Part shown: positions 15,718 through 24,599 of the stretch, in pieces
Numbering within the stretch: the first letter of the stretch is position 1
How the letters are laid out: every line of letters begins with the position of its first letter
DNA from: Sphingobacterium allocomposti
GTDB taxonomy: Bacteria > Bacteroidota > Bacteroidia > Sphingobacteriales > Sphingobacteriaceae
DNA length: 64,000 bases
NCBI RefSeq assembly: GCF_008124885.1
Contig: NZ_VNHX01000007.1
Location: 104,625 to 168,624 of the forward strand
Direction: 5' to 3'
Notes under the pieces: model-generated
What the model was told of the DNA's origin: nothing
Database searches by the model: none
What the model saw: the letters and a program-made list of their open reading frames with translations, nothing else
Translations under genes and position numbers: made by a program

Positions 15718-17568
15718 ATGAAAAAATTACTTCTTTGTGCACTGGCACTGCTGGCGGTTGCCGCCGCTTCTGCACAACATGCTGACAAATCGGTTCCGAT
15801 TATTCCCTTGCCTAATTCGGTGAAACAGTTGGATGGCCGTTTTGTCATCAGCGACGCTACCGTAATTAGCTACGACAGCAAAGAGAGCAAAAGTATCGCC
15901 GAACTCCTGCAGTCGTTCGTGGCATCGCAATATGGCATGAACCTCCAACTTAGTCAAAAGAAACAGCCTAAGGGTATTTCTTTTGTCTCGAAAGATCAAG
16001 GCAATAAAGAAGCCTACGAACTTCGCGTGACACCTCAGGAGGTCGTTATTTCTGGTGTCGAAGCGGGGTTGTTTTACGGCTATCAATCGTTAATACAGCT
16101 TTTTCCCTTGAACGCCACACCGGATCAGCTGTCTCTCGCAGCGGTGGAAATTAAAGACGAGCCCCGCTTTTCGTATCGTGGCCTGCACCTTGACGTGGGA
16201 CGTCACATGTTTCCGCTTAGTTTTATAAAGAAATACATCGACATTCTAGCGTCTTATAAGCTCAATACCTTCCACTGGCATCTGACCGAAGATCAGGGCT
16301 GGCGGCTGGAGATCAAAAAGTATCCACTTCTTACAGAGGTTGGCGGCTTCAGGAAGCAAACCTTACTCGGGAATTACAAGACGGACGGCGACTACGATAA
16401 CACGCCCTACGGAGGCTTTTACACCCAGGAAGAGGCCAAAGAGATCGTAGCATACGCCAAAGAACGCTTTGTCACGGTTATTCCGGAGATCGAGCTGCCC
16501 GGACATGCTTTAGCTGCGCTTTCCGCTTATCCGCACCTTGGCTGCGGAGACAATCCCGGCCCCTATACTGCTGCGCAGACGTGGGGCGTGTTCGACGACG
16601 TATTCTGTGCCGGTAAAGAAGAGACCTTCGAGTTTCTCGAGAACGTTTTAGACGAAGTAATTGCTATATTCCCCAGCGAATATATTCATATCGGCGGAGA
16701 TGAATGCCCGAAATCGAAATGGAAGAGCTGCCCGCATTGTCAGAAGCGGATCAAAGAAAACAACTTAAAAGATGAGCATCATTTACAGAGCTACTTTATA
16801 CAGCGCATTGAAAAATACATTAACAAAAAGGGGCGCCGTATCATTGGATGGGACGAGATCTTGGAAGGCGGGTTAGCACCAAATGCTACCGTGATGAGCT
16901 GGAGAGGTGACGAAGGAGGAATCGCCGCCGCTGAGCTCGGACACGATGTCATCATGACACCCAACAGCTATGGTTTGTATTTTGATCACAAACAGGGACC
17001 GGATCGACACCGTGAACCCCTAAGTATCGGAGGATATTCAAATCTTGAAAAGGTGTACAGCGCAGACCCTCTGCCTAAAGCGCTCGATATAACGAAACAA
17101 AAGCATGTAAAAGGCGTTCAGGCCAACGTGTGGACCGAATACATTGAGACGCCGAAGAAAGTGGAGTTTACGATCCTCCCGCGGTTGTTGGCTCTCGCCG
17201 AAATTGCCTGGACCGCGCCGGAACGAAAAGACTGGAAAGACTTTTCGGAAAACCGTGCTGCCCGTCATCTGGCAAAGCTCGATCAGACAGAAACTGTATA
17301 CCGCGTTCCCGAAGTGTATGGTCTTAAAGACACCATTATTTATGCGTCGGAATATACGATTAGGGATCTGAAACCGTCCGTCGAGGGTGCAAAAATTTAT
17401 TACACGCTAGACGATTACGATCCGTCGGAGCTGGATTTAGAATTCACCAAAGAAGTCAAGATCACGGTACCGGAGAACAAACAACGGATATTTAAGGCTG
17501 TAGTTGTTACGCCGGGCGGGCGCCGGAGCAATTATGTGAAGGCGGTTATTATCAATACGAAGAAATAG
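15718..17568 (+). CDS. Glycoside hydrolase family 20 beta-N-acetylhexosaminidase, exported
   Basis: The 616-residue protein has a signal peptide (MKKLLLCALALLAVAAASAQ) and a GH20b N-terminal alpha/beta domain (about 25-145). The (beta/alpha)8 barrel begins at RFSYRGLHLDVGRHMFPLSF. The catalytic Asp-Glu pair is in YIHIGGDECPK (about residues 328-329), with HWHLTEDQGWRLEIKKYP and SWRGDEGG as further family motifs. The last 90 residues form the small beta domain found in chitobiases (KIYYTLDDYDPS). It removes terminal GlcNAc/GalNAc from glycans or chitooligosaccharides by substrate-assisted catalysis. It is monocistronic, with a hairpin behind it. Confidence 0.95.
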   Translation: MKKLLLCALALLAVAAASAQHADKSVPIIPLPNSVKQLDGRFVISDATVISYDSKESKSIAELLQSFVASQYGMNLQLSQKKQPKGISFVSKDQGNKEAYELRVTPQEVVISGVEAGLFYGYQSLIQLFPLNATPDQLSLAAVEIKDEPRFSYRGLHLDVGRHMFPLSFIKKYIDILASYKLNTFHWHLTEDQGWRLEIKKYPLLTEVGGFRKQTLLGNYKTDGDYDNTPYGGFYTQEEAKEIVAYAKERFVTVIPEIELPGHALAALSAYPHLGCGDNPGPYTAAQTWGVFDDVFCAGKEETFEFLENVLDEVIAIFPSEYIHIGGDECPKSKWKSCPHCQKRIKENNLKDEHHLQSYFIQRIEKYINKKGRRIIGWDEILEGGLAPNATVMSWRGDEGGIAAAELGHDVIMTPNSYGLYFDHKQGPDRHREPLSIGGYSNLEKVYSADPLPKALDITKQKHVKGVQANVWTEYIETPKKVEFTILPRLLALAEIAWTAPERKDWKDFSENRAARHLAKLDQTETVYRVPEVYGLKDTIIYASEYTIRDLKPSVEGAKIYYTLDDYDPSELDLEFTKEVKITVPENKQRIFKAVVVTPGGRRSNYVKAVIINTKK

Positions 17569-17576
17569 CTTTTTTA

Positions 17577-17637
17577 TTCCTCGCAGAGAGGAACGGGGGC
17601 GCGATCTTCAACGTCCTAAAAGAATAGATCGCGCCCT
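17577..17637 (+). terminator. Hairpins behind the GH20 gene
   Basis: A short TTCCTC/GAGGAA hairpin (17577-17593) is followed by a stronger one. There GGGCGCGATCT (17596-17606) pairs with AGATCGCGCCC (17625-17635). Their position right after the stop suggests termination, although no long T run follows. Confidence 0.45.
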
Positions 17638-17719
17638 CATTAAGTGTAAAGTATAGATTGCGTCACCTTCGTTCGTAAGGTTGACAATCGCGCTTAAAAA
17701 CGTGCAAAATTCCGTCATC

Positions 17720-18661
17720 GAGAAGGGACGACGATAGCGGCAGATGGCTAATAGCAGATGGCTCTAAGCTGTAAAATCGTTGATTCGTAAAGTCGTGAAG
17801 ATATAAAACCGTGGCTCTAAGTGCAAAAGATTGACCTCGTAGAGGTCATATTTCAATAGAAAACCGTGTGCCCAATTACACGACCCTGACGGGGTCGAAT
17901 AAAAAGCCCGATGGCAGATAGCTCTAAGCTGTAAAATCGTTGATTTGTAAAGTCGTAAAGCGAGAGGCTAATAGCTAATGGCAGATAGCAGATGGCTTTA
18001 AGCCGTAAAGGCGTTGATTTGTAAAGTTGTAAAGCGAGAGGCTAATAGCTAATGGCAGATAGCAGATGGCTCTAAGCTGTAAAGTCGTTGATTTGTAAAG
18101 TCGTAAAGCGAGAGGCTAATAGCTAATGGCAGATAGCAGATGGCTATAAGCCGTAAAGGCGTTGATTTGTAAAGTTGTAAAGCGAGAGGCTAATAGCTAA
18201 TGGCAGATAGCAGATGGCTATAAGCCGTAAAGGCGTTGATTTGTAAAGTCGTAAAGCGAGAGGCTAATAGCTAATGGCAGATAGCAGATGGCTATAAGCC
18301 GTAAAGGCGTTGATTTGTAAAGTTGTAAAGCGAGAGGCTAATAGCTAATGGCAGATAGCAGATGGCTATAAGCCGTAAAGGCGTTGATTTGTAAAGTCGT
18401 AAAGCGAGAGGCTAATAGCTAATGGCAGATAGCAGATGGCTATAAGCCGTAAAGGCGTTGATTTGTAAAGTTGTAAAGCGAGAGGCTAATAGCTAATGGC
18501 AGATGGCTGTGGAGACGCAAGATCTTGCGTCTCAGCTATAAGCCGCAAACCTACACTCTCAAATCTCACTTCTAACTTCTAACTAACTATTCTAACTCCA
18601 AATTACTCACTTCTCATATCTCATATCTCATATCTCACGTCTAATATCTCACATCTAACTC
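17720..18661. repeat. Heptamer-based array 2 with 74-bp tandem repeats
   Basis: The stretch between the GH20 gene and the PAS kinase gene holds the same heptamer families as 2196-3370. From 17964 to 18481 seven full 74-bp units follow one another exactly (unit starts 17964, 18038, 18112, 18186, 18260, 18334, 18408), with a partial eighth from 18482. Each unit contains four or five heptamers (GCTAATA, GCTAATG, GCAGATA, GCAGATG, GCTATAA) and then GGCGTTGATTTG and TAAAGCGAGA. Odd units have AAAGTTGT and even units AAAGTCGT, so the higher-order period is 148. A TCTCATA tract (18545-18660) ends at the stop codon of the kinase gene. No coding sense is seen. Confidence 0.9.
17832..17897. repeat. Double-hairpin repeat element, copy 2
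   Basis: TGACCTCGTAGAGGTCA (17832-17848) and CGACCCTGACGGGGTCG (17881-17897). The second hairpin is identical to copy 1 at 2822-2838. The first differs by one compensated pair, so the stem is intact in both. Confidence 0.7.
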
Positions 18662-20539
18662 CTAACACCCCCGCTCTCCCCTCGGTAGTGAGAAATAAAA
18701 ACTACTTCCCTTCCCTAGTGTACTTTCCACGCCGATCTCTCCGCCATGCGCCCTGATAATCTCGCTACATAGGTAAAGGCCTATTCCAAATCCCGAAACG
18801 GATTTCGTCTTATCACTCTCAATCCTATAAAAGCGCTCGAATATTTTTGGGATATCTTCCTGATTTAGCCCGAATCCCTCGTCGGTTACGCGCAGCAATA
18901 CGCGGTCCCCATCCTCCGCGCACGATACGCAGATCGACGACTGCTGTGGCGAATATTTCTCGGCATTACTGACAAGGTTCTGGATCACCTGCCCGATCTT
19001 CTCCCTGTCTCCGGTAACCCAGATGGCGTCCGCAGCGTCGAAAGTAAACCGGTGCTTTGGCCCCGACGTTTTAATTTCCGCTTCCAGCTCCTTCAGAAGT
19101 ATAGCCATGTCGAACACCTGCCTTTCAAGGAAAAGCTTTCCAGACTCGAGCCTGGATACATTCAAAAAGCTGTTGATTAGGTTTGTCATTTTGCTCAGCT
19201 GCCGCGCAGTTGAGCGCAGCAGGCTCTCCTCTGAAGTATCTCCGTTTTTCTGTGTCCGTCTTTGCAATATCTGGATATAGCCCAACGCCGAAGTCAACGG
19301 GGTCTTCAGCTCATGGCTCACCATACTGATAAAATCGTTTTTTCGCTGCTCATCCGCCTTCATCTCCGTGATGTCGACCGCCGAAATAACAGAGCCCGCA
19401 AACGAACCGTCGGCAAGAAACCGTGGAAGACTCCGCGCGAGCAGCCATCGGTTCTCCTCGCTGCAATCCGTCAGCCGGAATTCGCACTGCCACTGCTTCT
19501 GTTCCGATGTACCAGTAGCCAGCATCTCCGTTAACGCCTTTCTATCTTCAACGAAAACGTGATTGAGCCAGGCGCCCTTATGGAGAAAAGCCACGGGTGT
19601 CCCCAGAAGCGCTTCCCAACGCTTATTGAAGTAGATCTCGCGCCCCTGGTCATCGGTTAACACAATCAACACGTCCATTCCTTCAGCCATCATACGGAAC
19701 CGCACCTCGCTCTCCGAGACGGCCATCTCCGCTTTCCGGATATCAGTAATATCGCGCGTGGTCCCGGCCACTGCCGTTACCTCTCCCTCATCATTCAATA
19801 CAGGCGTAAAAATATAGTCGTAAATGCGACGTCCCAACACAGCATGAGGAAAAGAGACTTCCCCGCGGATCGGCTGCTTGGTAGCCCTTACCTGATCAAT
19901 TTCGCGTTCGTGCATTGCTGCATGCCAGTCCTCGTATCCGTTTTCTGTCAGCCGCCTGCCGATGGCCTCGTCCCATGTTTTTCCCCACATGGTCAGCAGG
20001 GCATCATTTGCATAGGTAAAACGGTACTCCAGGTCGAATACGTAAATAAGATCCGGCGTTCCCGAAGCAATAGCTTCGTATACACGCTTTTGCTGCTCCG
20101 AATCCTCTTTGGCCTGACGCAACTCCTGCTCGACCTTCCGGCGCTCCGTGATATCAGTCGACGTACCAAACCACTCGACGACCTCCCCGTCATCATTAAA
20201 AACAGGGACAGCGCGCGACAACGTCCATCCCACCGAGCCATCCGCGCGAAGCACCCGATGTTCCGATTCAAACATCATGCGCCTTTCCGAAGCCCGCTGA
20301 ATGGCGGCAGCCACGCTGTTATGGTCGTCGGGCGGGATGTATCTCACCATCCAGTCAACAATTGGCTGGTTCGCGTCTGAAAGGAAACCCCGTCCCGCAA
20401 GCGAAGTCATTACGCTCCAGTCAGGACTCATGCTGAACACGATATCGGAAGTGGCGCGGACTAAAGCTAGAAAACGTCCTTCCCGCTCTTCAATAGAACG
20501 GAATTTGTCCCCTGACGGCTTATCGTTTAGTAGCTTCAT
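18662..20539 (-). CDS. Cytoplasmic multi-PAS sensor histidine kinase
   Basis: The 625-residue protein has no membrane segment. It holds three PAS/PAC units: about 22-135 (ending WFGTSTDITERR), 150-270 (ending VAGTTRDITDIRK) and 277-395 (ending VISAVDITEMK). The kinase core follows with the H box FISMVSHELKTPLTSAL (His409), N box QNLVSNAEKYSP, G1 DEGFGL and G2 GFGIGLYLC. It would sense an internal cue such as redox state or a small ligand through PAS domains and phosphorylate an unlinked regulator, as none is encoded nearby. The stop codon lies within the end of a heptamer repeat tract. A likely start is the ATG at 20539; the N-terminus has no signal peptide. Confidence 0.9.
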   Translation of the reverse strand: MKLLNDKPSGDKFRSIEEREGRFLALVRATSDIVFSMSPDWSVMTSLAGRGFLSDANQPIVDWMVRYIPPDDHNSVAAAIQRASERRMMFESEHRVLRADGSVGWTLSRAVPVFNDDGEVVEWFGTSTDITERRKVEQELRQAKEDSEQQKRVYEAIASGTPDLIYVFDLEYRFTYANDALLTMWGKTWDEAIGRRLTENGYEDWHAAMHEREIDQVRATKQPIRGEVSFPHAVLGRRIYDYIFTPVLNDEGEVTAVAGTTRDITDIRKAEMAVSESEVRFRMMAEGMDVLIVLTDDQGREIYFNKRWEALLGTPVAFLHKGAWLNHVFVEDRKALTEMLATGTSEQKQWQCEFRLTDCSEENRWLLARSLPRFLADGSFAGSVISAVDITEMKADEQRKNDFISMVSHELKTPLTSALGYIQILQRRTQKNGDTSEESLLRSTARQLSKMTNLINSFLNVSRLESGKLFLERQVFDMAILLKELEAEIKTSGPKHRFTFDAADAIWVTGDREKIGQVIQNLVSNAEKYSPQQSSICVSCAEDGDRVLLRVTDEGFGLNQEDIPKIFERFYRIESDKTKSVSGFGIGLYLCSEIIRAHGGEIGVESTLGKGSSFYFSLPRGERGC

Positions 20540-20761
20540 AACTCAATTCTCTGTATATAATAAATAGCCGGATAGCACGTTTTGTTTTCTCATTCACAAT
20601 TAAGAGAAAACCGGCATTTCTCCGTTGCAAACCGCGACGATCAACAGTGTTGGTTGTCAGACACTACAGTGATTTTATACGCTAATTAGCCCGTTTTCTA
20701 TTTAAAGGTAGTGCAAAGTACATTAAATAGAAAATAAAAAATTGTTACCATTCTTGTAAAG

Positions 20762-20793
20762 CTGGGCACCGTCAGGATAAATAGCTACCTTTG
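20762..20793 (+). promoter_or_regulatory. Promoter-like -7 box ahead of the tRNA-like locus
   Basis: TACCTTTG at 20786-20793 is an exact -7 consensus. CTG at 20762-20764, 21 bases upstream, is a one-mismatch -33. Transcription would start near 20800. Confidence 0.45.
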
Positions 20794-20817
20794 CGGAAGT
20801 TTCGTGGAGAAACACCA

Positions 20818-20871
20818 GCAGAGCACTCAATGGCGTATGGGAGTAACTGAAGGTTCGATCCCTTCCTCTGC
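20818..20871 (+). ncRNA. tRNA-like fold without an anticodon arm
   Basis: The 54 bases fold as a shortened tRNA. The acceptor GCAGAG (20818-20823) pairs with CTCTGC (20866-20871). A small D-like hairpin is CTC (20826-20828)/GAG (20841-20843). The T arm is perfect: GAAGG-TTCGATC-CCTTC (20849-20865), with the invariant TTC, G57 and A58 type bases. The region that should hold the anticodon arm is missing, and AACA instead of CCA follows. It may be the remnant of a tRNA gene after deletion, or a small RNA with a tRNA-like end. The exact -7 box 25 bases upstream suggests it is transcribed. A 70-codon frame over it (20804-21016) is probably not a gene. Confidence 0.45.
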
Positions 20872-21017
20872 AACAACAGAATACGACTATAGATCCATTC
20901 CGGCTTCTCTTAGCTATCGGTGTATGCCGGCTGCGGTATCCGCCGTCGTTTCGGCAGATCGGCCACAGCGGTTGCGTAAATGGGCGAAACCGGAAGATCG
21001 TACACAGCTACTTTGAT

Positions 21018-21938
21018 ATGACCACAGCGCGGACAAACAACGGCATAGCCTCTTTTATCTTCTATCTTCTTTTATGGAGCAACCTTGTGCTCCCCCGATC
21101 ACTATATGGGCAGACAGCCACTGCTGACCACGGGAAGCGGTTTTCCGACATCAACGACCTGGCATCCTTTTTCTCGCTAGACAAGGGGCCGCAGGTCATT
21201 ATCAGCGGCCATCGGGGCAGCACGGAGAGTGGGCTCGCCGAGAACTCGATCGAAGCTTTCGACACCGTATTGTCGCATCATTTCGCTTTTTTCGAAGTCG
21301 ACCCCCGTCTGACGAAAGACAGCGTAATTGTGCTCATGCACGATGCCACGCTAGATCGGACAACCAGCGGTACGGGTAAGCTCGCCGATAGGACCTGGGA
21401 CGAAGTAAAATCCTTGCGGCTGAAGGACCGAAACGGGCAGCTGACTGATTGCCGTATTCCTACATTGAAGGAAGCTATCGCCTGGGCGACCGGCAAAACC
21501 ATATTGAATCTAGACAAAAAAGACGTCCCTTTGCCGGTTATGGCCAAACTGCTACGCGACCTCGGCGTCGCAAACCTCGTTATGGTAACAGTACATTCAC
21601 CTGCAGAAGCGCTATTCTACCGCAACCATTTCCCCGACCAGATGCTCTCCGTTCATGCAAAAACCGAGCAGGCTTTACAGCAGTACATCGATTCGGGACT
21701 TGAAATGCGTCATATGATCGTGTACATCGGTTCTCAGATAACCCCTGCGAACAAAGCACTCTACCGGAAGCTTTCTGCAATGGGCATACGGGCAATGATC
21801 AGTGCCTCGTCCTCATACGACAAGCATGGGGACGCATCAGAAAGAGCTCAAGCTTATCGTGCTATACAAGAAGACGGGGCGACCGTTATAGAATCGGACT
21901 TTCCTATGGAAGTCAGCCGCGCGTTGGACATCAAGTAA
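21018..21938 (+). CDS. Glycerophosphodiester phosphodiesterase family protein, exported
   Basis: This 306-residue TIM-barrel protein carries the GDPD motifs: HRG (His65-Arg66), AEN (Glu75), EVD (Glu93, Asp95) and MHDATLDRTTSGTG (His108-Asp109). A hydrophobic segment at residues 11-25 (ASFIFYLLLWSNLVL) is a signal peptide or anchor, so it acts outside the cytoplasm. Family members release an alcohol and glycerol-3-phosphate from deacylated phospholipids. The C-terminal half (AMGIRAMISASS, ATVIESDFPMEV) fits the family. No glycerol transport gene is adjacent. The ATG at 21018 is the first in frame after a stop. Confidence 0.85.
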   Translation: MTTARTNNGIASFIFYLLLWSNLVLPRSLYGQTATADHGKRFSDINDLASFFSLDKGPQVIISGHRGSTESGLAENSIEAFDTVLSHHFAFFEVDPRLTKDSVIVLMHDATLDRTTSGTGKLADRTWDEVKSLRLKDRNGQLTDCRIPTLKEAIAWATGKTILNLDKKDVPLPVMAKLLRDLGVANLVMVTVHSPAEALFYRNHFPDQMLSVHAKTEQALQQYIDSGLEMRHMIVYIGSQITPANKALYRKLSAMGIRAMISASSSYDKHGDASERAQAYRAIQEDGATVIESDFPMEVSRALDIK

Positions 21939-22704
21939 AGGACGGAGAATATGGCATTTTAACCCTATGAAAGGTGAAACAAATGGGGTTTTAGACGAAA
22001 ACTGACGTATAAAACGGCGGATATTCGTCAAAAACTAAATGACCACGGCCACTTTTCCAACTCAAACTTCGTTTTTGTAAAATGACCATGGCCACTTTTA
22101 AAAACGAACGTTCGATTTTTTATTTGACCACGGCCATTTTGGGGTGTATAAGCACAAAAAAGCCGGCAACTCGGGAAGCCGGCGTCATTTTAGATCTGCG
22201 CTGCGTTATGCTGCCATTGCCCAGCACCGGACATACCGCTGCTCCCGCGGACCTGCGCTCATGCGGCAATCCAAGCCAGCACTGTATTTTTGAGTAATGT
22301 TACGCTCTATTTTCCGCATGATGAATGTCATTGATATTGATAATAATTCAAAAAAACCATATTTTTACCCCGAACTCCGGCTCTTTATCCGTGATATTGT
22401 TTGCCTTTTTTCCAACTTCCGGCCGGAAATATAAATTTAGGATGCGCTTTCAAAAAAAAGCAAATTTTATTACAATTGGATAAAATTTACAATAGTTCCT
22501 TGCCACAAGAAGGCCTTATCTCCCTTTCCGGCAGCTTTTCTTTCTATCCAGAGAGGATGCATACAGCTATAATATAACATATTATCACCCCGACGGACCG
22601 GAGCCGACGAGAGTGGTGGCGTTCTATTCCTTGCGAATTTTTGTGCTTAAAAGACCGGTGACAATCCCGTATTGGTTATTACGTCGACACAGCGCTGCGG
22701 GTGA
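21939..22704. other. Gene-free stretch with IS-like terminal repeats
   Basis: 766 bases without a convincing gene. Three 18-base repeats at 22039-22140 are listed separately. A GCCGGC...GCCGGC hairpin lies near 22161-22182. The rest, about 22300-22700, shows no repeat, RNA or frame that I can support. Confidence 0.5.
22039..22140. mobile_element. Triple repeat resembling an IS21-family end (remnant)
   Basis: ATGACCACGGCCACTTTT (22039-22056), ATGACCATGGCCACTTTT (22082-22099) and TTTGACCACGGCCATTTT (22123-22140) are spaced 42-43 bases apart. IS21-family ends carry such multiple short transposase sites, and the TGACCACGGCC word resembles Bacteroidota members as I remember them. No istA/istB frame is present, so this would be a solo end. 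Confidence 0.4.
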
Positions 22705-23466
22705 TCACCTCCTTCGGTTCAGATATTCATTATAACTGTTTTTAATATACAAAATAACGTCGTACTCCGACATCCTTCGGACAGAATCAGCAGATGGGCG
22801 GTATAACTGCATGAAAGTTTGTAAGGATTCCCCCTCCAGACCGGTCAGCCTTTGAACCGTAGGCTTCGAGAACATGTTGTCAACATATCTTTCGTCTTCC
22901 TCCTTTAACAGAACTTTTTGCAGTCTGGACTGAGGGGACTGTCTTTTTCCCAATAATGATACAACGGAAAGCACATCAATGCTAATTAATGACGCGGTAC
23001 TGCTATTAGCCTGGTAATAGGGGCGCGGAGCACCGGAGTAGTCCTTCGGCACGAAAACACCTTTAAATCCCGGCTTCCTGTAATTGAATGCTTCAGCAAA
23101 CTCCTGTCGAAGTTTTAAGGAGTCCATCGTATAGTTTCTTGATGCCACCACCTCCACCGCATCCAGCAGAATGGATGTTTGCTCCATATAAACGTCGAGG
23201 TGTCCCGCATGTATGCCATGGATAAACTCCTTATGCGCCCGGTACCCGACTAAAGAAAAGGTTATGGTGTCGCCGGGACTGACGTCCGGCAATATAAATC
23301 GGCCATAGATGTCAGAATACGCGGTGCGGGAGGTTCCGCTGACAGCGACGCCCGGAAGATAAATGCCTGAGTATTTATCTTTGATTGTTCCCTTCAGATC
23401 CTGCGCAAAAGATGTGCGGCCCATGGTAAGCAACAGCAACAACAAATGTAATCCCTTCAATTTCAA
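22705..23466 (-). CDS. Carboxypeptidase-regulatory-like domain protein, exported
   Basis: The 253-residue protein begins with a signal peptide (MKLKGLHLLLLLLTMGRTSFAQ). A CarboxypepD_reg-like beta-sandwich of about 75 residues follows (LKGTIKDKYSGIYLPGVAV to VYMEQTS), with the typical YSDIYGRFILPDVSPGDTITFSLVGY. The remainder (LDAVEVVASRNYTMDSLKLRQEFAEAFNY..., ending YIKNSYNEYLNRRR) matches a common Bacteroidota lipid- or surface-associated protein type of unknown role. It lacks a TonB plug and barrel, so it is not a truncated SusC. It is a single gene. Confidence 0.75.
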   Translation of the reverse strand: MKLKGLHLLLLLLTMGRTSFAQDLKGTIKDKYSGIYLPGVAVSGTSRTAYSDIYGRFILPDVSPGDTITFSLVGYRAHKEFIHGIHAGHLDVYMEQTSILLDAVEVVASRNYTMDSLKLRQEFAEAFNYRKPGFKGVFVPKDYSGAPRPYYQANSSTASLISIDVLSVVSLLGKRQSPQSRLQKVLLKEEDERYVDNMFSKPTVQRLTGLEGESLQTFMQLYRPSADSVRRMSEYDVILYIKNSYNEYLNRRR

Positions 23467-23587
23467 TTAGTTTTATATAAAACTAATTGAAAAACAGCAT
23501 TCCGCAAGGCCATTAACCCCTTTTTAACACCTGTCAGACGGTTTCCTACCCGCCGCTGCCTAGATTATATCTTATAACCCGCGCGCG

Positions 23588-24370
23588 CTAAAGTTCACGT
23601 TCGATCTTGTCAAAATAGCGCATTACCTGCTCCTCTGTTCTAACTTGCAACTGCACGTGACTGCCGTAAAGACTGGTCCGCAGTTGTCGGTATAACGATA
23701 CGGCATTTCGCAACGCTTCCAGTAACGGCTGCTTACCGTAAGTTGGAATAGTGAGTTTTAGCTGGCCGAAATCCTCGCTGCTTAAAGCAGTCTCCACCTT
23801 CCTCACTCCTCTTGGCAGCGCTTTGTTCTTAATATGCAGTAATGGCCCGAATACGACCATCCGTAGAAAACCGAGGAAGTCGAACGCTTCCAGATACTCG
23901 CCTCTTCCGACTTTCAGCAACGCATAATGTACCCACGTCCAATACCGGTCTTCAATCCACTGGTAGTCCGGGTACGGAAAGGCGGCCTGTGAGTTGCAAA
24001 GCGCCCGTTCAAGCTGCTTACCTTTATCAAGTAATAATATAGGCGTCTCGACACGATGATGAAATTCGTCGAGCGTCAGAAATTTAATATCAACATGCAG
24101 AAGCGGATTATCGTAGAGACAGATAAGCACTCTAGGTTCGCCGACATGCTCTCCGGTAAACCCTGACAGAAAATCGCCCAGTCTTTTTGCATAATTTACC
24201 ATCAGGTCTTTATTATCGGAGATTTTCTTTTCCGTCACGATGATCAGGTCCAGGTCGGAAAATTCATCCAGCTCATTTGTTATCCAAGAACCGGCGGCCG
24301 CCAGTCCAATAACATTATCGTCCGTTTCTAACAGCTGTTTTGCGCGGTCTGCGAACTCTCGTTGTATCAT
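23588..24370 (-). CDS. Nucleotidyltransferase-fold protein (aminoglycoside adenylyltransferase-like)
   Basis: The 260-residue protein carries the polymerase-beta type motif GSWITNELDEFSDLDLIIV (about residues 27-45): a GS pair followed by Asp-x-Asp. A third acidic site is in LLHVDIKFLTL (about 91-101). Such enzymes transfer AMP or another nucleotide to a small molecule or protein. The C-terminal half is helical (WIEDRYWTWVHYALLKVGRGEYLEAFDFL) and resembles the substrate-binding half of AadE/AadK-like enzymes. Drug resistance is not implied by sequence alone. It is a single gene with no ribosome site of note. Confidence 0.7.
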   Translation of the reverse strand: MIQREFADRAKQLLETDDNVIGLAAAGSWITNELDEFSDLDLIIVTEKKISDNKDLMVNYAKRLGDFLSGFTGEHVGEPRVLICLYDNPLLHVDIKFLTLDEFHHRVETPILLLDKGKQLERALCNSQAAFPYPDYQWIEDRYWTWVHYALLKVGRGEYLEAFDFLGFLRMVVFGPLLHIKNKALPRGVRKVETALSSEDFGQLKLTIPTYGKQPLLEALRNAVSLYRQLRTSLYGSHVQLQVRTEEQVMRYFDKIEREL

Positions 24371-24599
24371 TATCTCTCCATTTGGTGTATTCGGAACGCC
24401 GATACCCCAAATATAGGCACTGCCGTCTATTCTATCAAAATCGAGGTGCCATAAAAAAGTGAATGCGCCTTTTTCTATTTCCGCGATGGATAGGGCCCGG
24501 CCCGGGCCGCCAGAGCCTGTCGGATCTCTTTTAGCTGTTCTAGTTGGCCCGCCTTGTTTATTGTTAGATATAGTTGCTGTTATTGCTTACTTTTAAGCT

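Noticed and set aside
17735..18510. Possible CRISPR array
   Set aside because: The repeated units are directly joined with no unique spacers, and no cas gene lies nearby.
20804..21016. 70-codon frame beginning MEKHQQSTQWRMGVTEG
   Set aside because: It runs over the tRNA-like fold and then over sequence without coding character; frames like this commonly arise over tRNA 3' halves.
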